Positions 31,940-39,056 of a stretch of 64,000 bases of DNA are shown here, one piece after another. A program made the translations under genes and the position numbers. This DNA is from Shouchella sp047238345 (GTDB taxonomy: Bacteria > Bacillota > Bacilli > Bacillales > Bacillaceae_D): the NCBI RefSeq assembly GCF_047238345.1, contig NZ_JBDFMQ010000001.1, positions 1,488,001-1,552,000 on the forward strand, given 5' to 3'. Within the stretch, counting starts at the first letter, position 1, and every line of letters begins with the position of its first letter. The notes beneath the pieces were generated by a model. That model did not search any database and was not told the origin of the DNA. It saw only the letters and a list, made by a program, of their open reading frames with translations.

Positions 31940-33058
31940 GTGGCAGAACGTGTTGTTAATGAGTTTATTGAGCTAGTAAAAGTTAGCTCTGAGACGAAAC
32001 ATGAGGCTGAAATTGCAAAAGTATTAAAAGAAAAATTCACGAACCTAGGGTTGACTGTTGAAGAAGATCAGGCACAAGAGATTACTGGACACGGTGCAAA
32101 TAATTTAATTTGTACATTACCAGGAACAAGTGAGAAAGAAGTAAAAACGATTTACTTCACCTCTCATATGGATACAGTCGTTCCAGGTAAAAACATCGAG
32201 CCGATCCTTGAAGAGGGTTACATAAGAACAGATGGAACAACAATTTTAGGTGCGGATGATAAAGCCGGTATTGCAGCGATGCTTGAAGCTATTGTTGTAT
32301 TAAAAGAACAGCAAATCGAGCACGGTCCAATTCAATTTATTATTACGGTTGGAGAAGAGTCAGGTTTAGTCGGGGCGAAAGCACTTGATCAAAGCCTCAT
32401 TCATGCTTCTTATGGGTATGCCCTTGATAGCGACGGAGAAGTTGGAGGCATGATTACAGCTGCGCCTTCCCAAGCGAAGATTACGACAAAAGTTTACGGC
32501 AAAACAGCTCACGCTGGAGTAGAGCCAGAAAAAGGCATATCGGCGATTTCTGTTGCCTCAAAGGCAGTAGCACAAATGCCTCTTGGCAGGATTGATAACG
32601 AGACAACTGCGAATATCGGTCGCTTTGAAGGCGGTACACAAACAAATATCGTATGTGACTATGTTGAAATTACAGCGGAGGCACGTTCCTTAGAGAAGAA
32701 TAAGCTAGATACCCAAGTTGAGGCAATGAAAAAAGCGTTCGAAAAAGCTGCAGAAAACATGGGTACGTCGTGCGAAGTCGATGTAAGCTACTCGTATCCT
32801 GGCTATAAAGAAGAAGCAAGTGCTGAAGTGGTGCGTATTGCAAGTGAAGCCATTACTTCGTTAGGTCTAAACCCGACTATGAGAGCCAGTGGTGGTGGGA
32901 GTGACGGTAACGTTATTTCTGGATTTGGGATTCCGACGATTAACTTGTCTGTTGGCTATGAGCAAATTCATACGACGAATGAACGTATTGCAATTAATGC
33001 GCTAACAAAGGTAGCGGATGTAGTCGTTGCGATTATTAAAGAAACAGCAAAAGCATAG
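31940..33058 (+). CDS. yqjE: M20 family metallopeptidase, PepT-like (YqjE)
   Basis: A 372-aa cytoplasmic zinc peptidase of the tripeptidase-T-like group. Visible are the first metal segment TSHMDTVVPG (about 71-80), the bridging Asp in GADDKAGIAAM (about 99-109), the catalytic Glu pair in TVGEESGLVGAK (about 132-143), ALDSDGEVGG and a distal metal ligand near HTTNE. GTG start after GGAGTGG. Matches the yqjC-yqjE order but without the yqjD carboxylase gene in between. Confidence 0.88.
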   Translation: MAERVVNEFIELVKVSSETKHEAEIAKVLKEKFTNLGLTVEEDQAQEITGHGANNLICTLPGTSEKEVKTIYFTSHMDTVVPGKNIEPILEEGYIRTDGTTILGADDKAGIAAMLEAIVVLKEQQIEHGPIQFIITVGEESGLVGAKALDQSLIHASYGYALDSDGEVGGMITAAPSQAKITTKVYGKTAHAGVEPEKGISAISVASKAVAQMPLGRIDNETTANIGRFEGGTQTNIVCDYVEITAEARSLEKNKLDTQVEAMKKAFEKAAENMGTSCEVDVSYSYPGYKEEASAEVVRIASEAITSLGLNPTMRASGGGSDGNVISGFGIPTINLSVGYEQIHTTNERIAINALTKVADVVVAIIKETAKA

Positions 33059-33063
33059 AAAAT

Positions 33064-33091
33064 AAGCCGTTCACATGTGAACGGCTTTTAT
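33064..33091. terminator. Bidirectional terminator after yqjE
   Basis: A 24-nt perfect palindrome (33064-33087) with T-rich right flank lies between yqjE and the convergent small gene, whose 3' end overlaps it. Confidence 0.8.
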
Positions 33092-33283
33092 TGTATACTG
33101 GGCATCATCCGCATACTCCATGCTTTCTAATATTTCTTCTTCAGTCAGTCCAATCGCAAAAGATAGCTGTTGAATTGATGGAGAAACGTGATCATATTGT
33201 CGAAATTCAAACAAATAGTCATTGATTTTACTCATATTTTCCTCATAATGGAGTTTAGTAGCTAAACGAATGTGAGAAAACAT
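33071..33283 (-). CDS. Small protein resembling sigma-70 region 3 (70 aa)
   Basis: The 70-aa product begins MFSHIRLATK and contains DYLFEFRQYDHVSPSIQQLS followed by FAIGLTEEEILESMEY. That matches the helix-turn-helix of region 3 in SigB/SigF/SigG sigma factors (P-S-I-x-E-L-A then GLxEEEVLEAME). Regions 2 and 4 are absent, so it cannot be a sigma factor on its own; a decoy or anti-anti-factor role, or simple remnant, is possible. GGAGGTG lies 5 nt before the ATG at 33283, better than the longer frame. Confidence 0.55.
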   Translation of the reverse strand: MFSHIRLATKLHYEENMSKINDYLFEFRQYDHVSPSIQQLSFAIGLTEEEILESMEYADDAQYTIKAVHM

Positions 33284-33384
33284 TTTACACCTCCAGTGAT
33301 GGAGGCAATGCGAATGAATATTCAATTATATCATATTGCCCCATTTGTGTAAACGTTTGCGAACGGCAATAAGGAGGAATGATC

Positions 33385-33819
33385 GTGTTAAAGCACGTAG
33401 ATAAAAGCGCACCGCATTTTCAAGCACGTAACCAATCAACAAGAGGGGATCGCGCACCAATACAAAAACCAAGCTTTCAAGATCAGTTGAAGCAACAAGC
33501 TCTCCAATCAATGATGGGAAAAGTTGAAGACTTACGGGTACAGGGAAATAAACTAGTTGAACATCGTTCATACGAAGCGTTATCTTTATTTCGCCATTCT
33601 TTAGAAGCATGTTTAAAACATGTCTTAAAGGATAGTTATCAATTAACAAGAACAACGAGTAGTCAATTTGGTCAGTTTAAACAACATCAGCTCGTTCAGG
33701 TTGTGAATCAAGAGATGGATGAATTGGCAAAAGAAATAGTGGATACACAAAAGACGAGTATTGATTTGCTAAAAAGGGTAGGGAAGTTAGAAGGACTGTT
33801 GTTAGAAATCTATATTTAA
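33385..33819 (+). CDS. YaaR family protein (DUF327)
   Basis: A 144-aa helical protein. The C-terminal pattern ending LLKRVGKLEGLLLEIYI and the central VEHRSYEALSLFRHSLEACL are typical of DUF327/YaaR. AAGGAGG lies 7 nt before GTG 33385 and only 1 nt before ATG 33379, so GTG is preferred. Function unknown; B. subtilis YaaR lies in the yaaQ region, not here, so this is either a paralogue or a relocated copy. Confidence 0.75.
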   Translation: MLKHVDKSAPHFQARNQSTRGDRAPIQKPSFQDQLKQQALQSMMGKVEDLRVQGNKLVEHRSYEALSLFRHSLEACLKHVLKDSYQLTRTTSSQFGQFKQHQLVQVVNQEMDELAKEIVDTQKTSIDLLKRVGKLEGLLLEIYI

Positions 33820-33834
33820 TAAATGGAGGAAGAA

Positions 33835-34251
33835 ATGGACGATTATATCTTTACATATGAGACGAAATTACGCCATTCATTAGAAGAAACATGGTCGTTT
33901 TTTTCTGACCCGAAAAACTTAGAGAAAGTGAATAAATTTCCGCCAGTTCAAGTGGACAAAGACGGGCACAATGTTCATGTGCGTATCCCTTATACAGGAA
34001 AGGTAGGTCAATTTACAACGGAGATTATGTCGGAGGTTCCGCCACATTTCTTTATTGATAAAATGGTTAATCCGCCGTTTCCTTTTACTTATTGGGAGCA
34101 TAAACATGAATTTGTTAAAGGAAAAGACGGAACTGTTATGATTGATCAAGTACGTTTCCGAGCGAAAGTTCCTGCTAGTATGGCTGCGAAAATTTTGCAA
34201 ATGATGTTTTCGAGCAGAGCGCACGCCTTGCGTAAACGGATTAACATGTAG
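33835..34251 (+). CDS. SRPBCC (START/Bet v1-like) family protein
   Basis: A 138-aa single-domain protein: YETKLRHSLEETWSFFSDPKNLEKVNKFPP near the start and a C-terminal helix (AAKILQMMFSSRAHALRKRI) are typical of ligand-binding SRPBCC proteins. FTYWEHKHEF lies in the central sheet. Ligand unknown. GGAGGAAG lies before the ATG at 33835; an upstream ATG at 33823 overlaps that site. Starts 15 nt after the YaaR-like gene and is probably co-transcribed. Confidence 0.8.
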   Translation: MDDYIFTYETKLRHSLEETWSFFSDPKNLEKVNKFPPVQVDKDGHNVHVRIPYTGKVGQFTTEIMSEVPPHFFIDKMVNPPFPFTYWEHKHEFVKGKDGTVMIDQVRFRAKVPASMAAKILQMMFSSRAHALRKRINM

Positions 34252-34252
34252 A

Positions 34253-34690
34253 TTAGTGTTGATGCAAGTATTTACTAATTAATTTCAAAATTGAACGGCG
34301 TGTTAAAATGCCAGTGAAGGCTTTTTGATCATCTACCACACATAAAAATGGGTGGTTAATAGATAGCGATAACGCTTTAGAAAACGTAGCTTCAGGACGG
34401 ATACAAGGAACGTCTTTGTTCATACATTCACCAACTGTCAATGTTGAAAGTCGATCAATTTCAAAATCATGTTCGCCTAACAATGAATCTAAAATGAGTG
34501 ACTTGCTAATCATACCTTGTAAGTGAAACGATGAATTTAGTACAGGAATCGCTGTATATCCGGACTTAATTAAAACAAGTAAGGCATGTTGGAGCGGGTT
34601 ATTCATTTGAACATGCGCAACCTTGTCGGCAGAAATGATTAAAGGTGAAATTTCATTATCAGTTAACAATCGATTTCGTAATGTTTGCAT
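34253..34690 (-). CDS. darB: CBS-domain c-di-AMP-binding protein DarB (CbpB/YkuL)
   Basis: A 145-aa protein of two CBS motifs. ISADKVAHVQMNNPLQHALL followed by VLIKSGYTAIPVL (about 19-51) and FTGILTRRSILKLISKYL at the C-terminus closely follow B. subtilis YkuL, now DarB. That protein binds c-di-AMP and, when free, activates the (p)ppGpp synthetase Rel and pyruvate carboxylase, linking potassium status to the stringent response. Monocistronic, convergent with the SRPBCC gene with only 1 nt between stops. Confidence 0.88.
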   Translation of the reverse strand: MQTLRNRLLTDNEISPLIISADKVAHVQMNNPLQHALLVLIKSGYTAIPVLNSSFHLQGMISKSLILDSLLGEHDFEIDRLSTLTVGECMNKDVPCIRPEATFSKALSLSINHPFLCVVDDQKAFTGILTRRSILKLISKYLHQH

Positions 34691-34832
34691 ACATGTATCA
34701 CTTCTTTGTGTTAGATTTTCATGTGCTCTCTATTATCGTAAACGCTCTTACGATGTCCGTCAAGATTGGTGTCAGTGAATGCAGTGAGAACCGTTTGGTA
34801 ACAATAGTAAGAAAAAAGGAGAGCGTTACGCT

Positions 34833-35069
34833 ATGCACTCTAAGCAAACGGTTAAATATATTTGTGAGCAATATTCTTCGGGTCAAGAATATTTTTTCAA
34901 AAAGGAATACATTACTCATGATAAATGGAGCAATCTTCAATCTGTCGCGTGGTCATCGCCTAGGCCAATTAGAAAAAATACCTTTTTAAAACGAGAAAAA
35001 GAAGGATTCCTTTGTGAATATGTAAAAAAAGTTTCAGCGGAAATACTCTTGTTTCAAAAAAGATCTTGA
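34833..35069 (+). CDS. Doubtful small ORF (78 aa)
   Basis: An open frame with AAAAGGAGAG about 11 nt before its ATG. The product is basic, rich in Lys, Phe and Tyr, with no recognisable family, signal or motif. It lies in the otherwise empty 34691-35098 interval between darB and the subtilisin terminator. It could be a real lineage-specific gene or chance. Codon choice is neither clearly coding nor clearly random. Confidence 0.3.
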   Translation: MHSKQTVKYICEQYSSGQEYFFKKEYITHDKWSNLQSVAWSSPRPIRKNTFLKREKEGFLCEYVKKVSAEILLFQKRS

Positions 35070-35098
35070 GGCCAGTAATCCTCTATAAAGGATAAAAG

Positions 35099-35147
35099 AA
35101 AGCACAAGCGCAACGCTACATGTAATCAGTTGCACTTGTGCTTTTCG
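35099..35147. terminator. Bidirectional terminator near the subtilisin gene end
   Basis: A 16-bp stem with one wobble pair (35099-35114 with 35129-35144) is flanked by A and T runs. It lies 32 nt past the minus-strand subtilisin stop. Confidence 0.8.
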
Positions 35148-35178
35148 TAAATGTAAGTCCCCTTACATTGTCATGCAC

Positions 35179-36936
35179 TTAATCAATTGCTGATAACGTA
35201 TCATTGACGTCTATCTCTCCGTAACCATAATACACGTTATAATCACCATCACCAAGTTGGTTGGCATTTCCTAAAATTAGATTTCCAATATCTTCATTTG
35301 TTAATGACGGGTTGATTGAATGAATTAGCGCCGCTAAACCAGCTACATGAGGCGCTGCCATGGACGTTCCTGACAACATAATGTATTGATTTTCTAAATA
35401 AGTGCTCGGAATATGTTCACCAGGTGCAGTAACATCGACATACTCTCCGTAATTGGAGAAAAAGGACCGGTTTTTATCTTGATTTACAGACGCTACTGTG
35501 ACAACTTGAGGATAAGCAGCGGGATACATCTGTTCATCTGTGTTTTCATTACCAGACGCACTTATTAGCGTTACCCCTTGATTGTAAGCATGTTCAACAG
35601 CATCGTATAACACATCAGAGTGATAATAATCCCCTAAACTCATGTTGATAACATCTGCACCATTTTCAACTGCCCAATAAATACCTCTCGCAACGGAAAA
35701 AGAGGAGCCCTCGCCATTTGTATCAAGTACTTTTATTGGCATGATTTTGCTTTGCCAGGATACCCCTGCAATTCCTTCAACATTATTTGTTAAAGCTGCT
35801 GCGATCCCTGCAACATGTGTACCGTGACCATTATCATCCTTATAATTAGATGAGTCATCGATCGCGTTGTAGCCTTCAACGAGCTTATTTTGGAGGTCGG
35901 GGTGCTCAGGGTCTACACCCGAGTCAATAATTGCAATGATCGTATCTTCGCCGTTTGCATAATTCCATCCTTCTTCAAGATCAATTTGTTCCAGATTCCA
36001 TTGATAAGGCTTAAAAAATTCATCATTAGGCTCTACTTTTGCTTGGCTAATAAGGGCTTTGTTCACAAAAGAATAGTTATGCTCCGCAAAAATGACATCG
36101 CGATCACGTCGCAACGTTTGAATATAGTCATCTTCATCACCTGGTGTTTTTAAGACAAGGTAAGGATCATTCTCTTTCAGAATCGTATGTTGGTGTGTAG
36201 TAGCCCATTCTGTAGGTTCTACACTCGGGTCAAGTTTCACGATAACCTCTTGCGAAACAATTGGATTCGACTGACTTTTTGTTTTAGAATTCACGTAGAT
36301 GCTCCAATTTAAACCAGGTACTGTTATTGCTTGTTGGCCGTCTGGTAACTGGGTTTCTTTATTAAAATCAACCGACGCCTCGCCACCTGACATAAATAAC
36401 GTTCCTTCGCTGTCGGCAATCATAGCATGTTCAGATAAATAGGATTGAATAAACCCTAGATTGATTTCTCCAACCATCGTTTTGTTTTGATCTAACGTCT
36501 TTTTTACCATCACATAGGCATCGTTGTTTTCTTGGTAAGGATGTGAGTATTGAAGGGTATTGTATGTTGTAGAAAACGTGGGCAAGCTTGATACATCCAT
36601 TGTTTGGCCGGCGCTTTCTAAAACCTGTCCTTCTTCATTTAAAACAGCAATACTTCGAATATAAGGATGGTTGTTGATTTCATCTTCTAGTTTATGATCA
36701 AGTTGGTCTTTTGTAGTCCAGTTTTCTAAACTCGCCATAAAAGAGTGAAGCATTAAATTGGTTGAAAGAGCGATGTCTTCTGCTTGTAGATGATCAATCG
36801 CTTCATGAGCGACTGAAGGGGGTTGCTGTTGTTGAACCATTGATCGATGCATGGTGGGGCTTGGTTTTATGATCACCATGCTAATAATAAGTACACTTGC
36901 TAAGGCAATAGCCCATTTTTCTGAGCGACGTAACAT
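35179..36936 (-). CDS. Membrane-anchored subtilisin-family protease with sensor-like ectodomain
   Basis: A 585-aa protein. Order: membrane anchor or signal (about 8-24); an extracellular region (about 45-215) that reads like a Cache/PDC sensor, with EINNHPYIRSIAVLNEEGQV and a second half ending SEGTLFMSGG; an I9-like propeptide region (about 225-290); and an S8 catalytic domain (about 310-580). The triad is Asp in IIDSGVD, His in GHGTHVAG and Ser in GTSMAAPHVAG. AGGAGA precedes the ATG. Secreted proteases of Bacillus usually lack such an N-terminal domain, so ligand-regulated activity at the membrane is possible. No calcium-site analysis was made. Confidence 0.88.
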   Translation of the reverse strand: MLRRSEKWAIALASVLIISMVIIKPSPTMHRSMVQQQQPPSVAHEAIDHLQAEDIALSTNLMLHSFMASLENWTTKDQLDHKLEDEINNHPYIRSIAVLNEEGQVLESAGQTMDVSSLPTFSTTYNTLQYSHPYQENNDAYVMVKKTLDQNKTMVGEINLGFIQSYLSEHAMIADSEGTLFMSGGEASVDFNKETQLPDGQQAITVPGLNWSIYVNSKTKSQSNPIVSQEVIVKLDPSVEPTEWATTHQHTILKENDPYLVLKTPGDEDDYIQTLRRDRDVIFAEHNYSFVNKALISQAKVEPNDEFFKPYQWNLEQIDLEEGWNYANGEDTIIAIIDSGVDPEHPDLQNKLVEGYNAIDDSSNYKDDNGHGTHVAGIAAALTNNVEGIAGVSWQSKIMPIKVLDTNGEGSSFSVARGIYWAVENGADVINMSLGDYYHSDVLYDAVEHAYNQGVTLISASGNENTDEQMYPAAYPQVVTVASVNQDKNRSFFSNYGEYVDVTAPGEHIPSTYLENQYIMLSGTSMAAPHVAGLAALIHSINPSLTNEDIGNLILGNANQLGDGDYNVYYGYGEIDVNDTLSAID

Positions 36937-36955
36937 AACGAATCTCCTTTGGTTT

Positions 36956-37738
36956 TTATAGTTTGTTTAAGTGTGTGTCAATTTGTGGGTAAAGCCATTG
37001 TGATGGGAAAACAAGTGTTACGTTTTCTTTTTTAAATTGTTCGCCTGCTTGCACAATCGCTTTATACGTATCATTTCCTTTAATGCCGACATGACCAATG
37101 GCAAGTGGGTAATCATGATTGTGTGCAGTCTTTATAAACGTGTCTAATTGATTTCGAACATATGAATAAGAAGAAGTTGAATCATCAATAAACAATGTTC
37201 TTTTTAGGCATGGCACTTGATAACGTTCTGCAAGTTCAGGCATAAGTGACTTTGCTGTTGTGCCGCTATCAATTAAATAGAGCTGATGTTCCTTCGCAAA
37301 CTGTACAATATGCGTAACAATTCGCTCGTCTTCCATTCCTTTTGAGCCCATATGGTTGTTTAACCCCTTAGCATGAGGGACGTTTTTAATAGCGGTATTT
37401 AAGCGACGTTTAATTTCCTCATCACTTAAGTCAGATGTGATGGCATTAGGACCTAACCATGATTTCTTACCAGTTTTAGGTTCAAGCGGTAAGTGAATAA
37501 TGACTTCTAAACCGTTTTGATGAGCTTTTGTATCTTGCAACTTGGCCTGTTTAAGAAAAGGCATAATGGCAACTGTTACAGGAATGTCACCTTGAAGAAA
37601 TTGATCTGCTCCATTAACATCACCACCAAAATCATCAATAATAATGGCTGCTGTCTTTTCCTCCGCAAATGCGGAAAAAGGAAAAGCAGTAAAACATAGA
37701 ATAAATGCTAAGTGAAACCACAAAAGCTTTTTCAGCAT
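36956..37738 (-). CDS. Divergent polysaccharide deacetylase family protein
   Basis: A 260-aa secreted protein with a clear signal peptide (about 1-25, cleavage after SAFA). The body matches the divergent polysaccharide deacetylase (YibQ-type) family: AAIIIDDFGG (about 30-39), VTVAIMPFLKQA, EVIIHLPLEPK and GLNNHMGSKGMEDERIV. These have the NodB-like fold and an uncertain substrate. It lies 19 nt before the subtilisin gene on the same strand, so the two are probably one transcript. Confidence 0.85.
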   Translation of the reverse strand: MLKKLLWFHLAFILCFTAFPFSAFAEEKTAAIIIDDFGGDVNGADQFLQGDIPVTVAIMPFLKQAKLQDTKAHQNGLEVIIHLPLEPKTGKKSWLGPNAITSDLSDEEIKRRLNTAIKNVPHAKGLNNHMGSKGMEDERIVTHIVQFAKEHQLYLIDSGTTAKSLMPELAERYQVPCLKRTLFIDDSTSSYSYVRNQLDTFIKTAHNHDYPLAIGHVGIKGNDTYKAIVQAGEQFKKENVTLVFPSQWLYPQIDTHLNKL

Positions 37739-37824
37739 AGTTAGATAAGCTCCTTTTTACTTAATAGTTTTCGGCAAAAGGCATACATTTCATGTTAGGA
37801 AGTATTAGGAAAAAAAGATAAAAC

Positions 37825-37860
37825 AAAAAATCCCTTTAATGTGGTCACTATTTAAAGGGA
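37825..37860 (-). terminator. tnrA terminator
   Basis: On the minus strand, a 9-bp stem (37860-37852 with 37839-37831) is followed by TTTTTTG, downstream of tnrA. Confidence 0.75.
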
Positions 37861-37919
37861 CGATATTAAAAGGATTTGTTATCAATATTCTTTATCTTCT
37901 GTTTTTCTAGTGAAAAATT

Positions 37920-38222
37920 TTATTTTCGAATGTTAAAGGCAGCATTTAATTGACCGCGCAACATTTTTTCGCGTACTTCTTGTTTTCGAATCGCTTTTTG
38001 TTCCATTTTACGAATTTCGAACGTTTGCATACCGTCTTCCATCTTATTGGCGATATCAACTAATCGTTCAACGTCTAAAAATGAGTATTTTCTTGTGCCA
38101 CCTTTTGAACGTTCAGGAAAAAGGAGCTTTCGTTCTTCGTAATAGCGAATTTTTCTTTCTGTTAAACCGGTTAGCTCGCTAACCATTCCTATAGTAATCA
38201 CTTTTTTATCTTTATAAGACAA
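37920..38222 (-). CDS. tnrA: MerR-type nitrogen regulator TnrA
   Basis: A 100-aa DNA-binding protein. The N-terminal winged helix reads VSELTGLTERKIRYYEERKL (about 13-32), then SKGGTRKYSFLDVERLVDIANK; the C-terminus REKMLRGQLNAAFNIRK is the glutamine-synthetase interaction tail of TnrA. TnrA activates nitrogen-scavenging genes when glutamine is short and represses others. It is shorter at the C-terminal linker than GlnR and lacks glnA next to it, favouring TnrA. TTG 38222 after GGAGAGGG is preferred to the GTG at 38237. A TnrA-type box lies upstream. Confidence 0.88.
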   Translation of the reverse strand: MSYKDKKVITIGMVSELTGLTERKIRYYEERKLLFPERSKGGTRKYSFLDVERLVDIANKMEDGMQTFEIRKMEQKAIRKQEVREKMLRGQLNAAFNIRK

Positions 38223-38267
38223 CCCTCTCCACCTCACAATTGAGTTTACGCATGATTGTTGTGTAAT

Positions 38268-38320
38268 AATATATCATAGCTTGGGAATGAGTGTGAATAA
38301 ATTTGTTAGATTATCTAACA
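38268..38320 (-). promoter_or_regulatory. TnrA/GlnR box and promoter of tnrA
   Basis: TGTTAGATTATCTAACA (38304-38320) is a perfect match to the TnrA/GlnR consensus TGTNAN7TNACA. On the minus strand a -10 like TATATT (38273-38268) puts transcription start near 38261, so the box is centred about 51 bp upstream, the position used for TnrA activation. Autoactivation of tnrA is therefore predicted. The box is also upstream of the divergent gene at 38400. Confidence 0.75.
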
Positions 38321-38399
38321 AAGGTGATTTTTATTTTTTAATTGCCGAACCTTTTCAGAATGTGTAGACTGTTGGTAGTACATATTAGGAGGAAGAACG

Positions 38400-38693
38400 T
38401 TGAGAAAGCATAGATGGTTAATTGGAGTGGCGGTTAGTTTACTAATTGTTATTTTAGGTTTTGTCATTCAAGTTGAATACGGGGCTGAAGACTCCGAACG
38501 GGTAATCGTTGATTATACGTTAAACTTATACAGTGCTCCTGAATGTTTTGATGAAGCCGGTTTCACAAATAATATTAGCGAGATGACTTACGGGGATGTA
38601 GAAGATGGTAGTGAATTTCTACCAGAGTCCACTTGTACAGCAATGGAATTTCAAACATCAAGGGGTCCTTTATGGTTTGCGTGGTTTATGTAA
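38400..38693 (+). CDS. Hypothetical membrane-anchored protein (97 aa)
   Basis: A small protein with an N-terminal membrane helix (about 6-24) and an acidic ectodomain with two Cys (about 50 and 79) that could form a disulfide. TTG start after AGGAGGAAGAACG. No family recognised. A possible promoter (TTGCCG, 17 bp, TAGACT) lies at 38343-38371, downstream of the TnrA box, so nitrogen control is conceivable. Confidence 0.65.
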   Translation: MRKHRWLIGVAVSLLIVILGFVIQVEYGAEDSERVIVDYTLNLYSAPECFDEAGFTNNISEMTYGDVEDGSEFLPESTCTAMEFQTSRGPLWFAWFM

Positions 38694-38745
38694 GGGGTTT
38701 AATGATGTGACTGAACGGTAATAGCTTTATATGGAGGTTTCGAAC

Positions 38746-38904
38746 ATGACAAAAAAAGATTGGAAAGCCATTCAAGATCGAGACTTAAAGGAATCCCCTT
38801 ATGACGAGCTGCCGTTAGATGAAATAAAAAAAGAGAAAAAGGAAGAGCGTAAGAAAAAGGAAACAAAACATACATCCGATACAGAAGATGTTCATAAACC
38901 ATAA
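38746..38904 (+). CDS. Small highly charged protein (52 aa)
   Basis: A frame too short for ordinary ORF calling with GGAGG about 10 nt before the ATG. The product starts MTKKDWKAIQDRDLKESPYD and continues into a run of Lys and Glu, probably a single charged helix. No homologue is recognised. It lies 52 nt after the previous gene and is followed by a terminator, which supports it being expressed. Confidence 0.6.
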   Translation: MTKKDWKAIQDRDLKESPYDELPLDEIKKEKKEERKKKETKHTSDTEDVHKP

Positions 38905-38911
38905 CTCCTGT

Positions 38912-38962
38912 TAAAAGCGACTGTTTTCTTCTTTTATATAAAGAAAACGGACGCTTTTTTTT
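38912..38962 (+). terminator. Terminator after the 52-aa gene
   Basis: A long imperfect stem (AAAAGCGACTGTTTTCTT with AAGAAAACGGACGCTTTT) is followed by a T run. Confidence 0.75.
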
Positions 38963-39056
38963 GTAGAAAGATGCTAGAGCGGTGGCTTATAAAAAAGGAT
39001 TATGATATTATGAATAATTAAAATAGAGAAGTAAAATGGAGAGTGGGGAACGTAAC

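Noticed and set aside
34719..34940. 73-codon minus-strand frame upstream of darB
   Set aside because: No ribosome binding site and no recognisable family; it covers the likely darB promoter region.
39000..39056. Lysine riboswitch before aspartate kinase
   Set aside because: The leader after the preceding terminator is under 100 nt, too short for a lysine aptamer.
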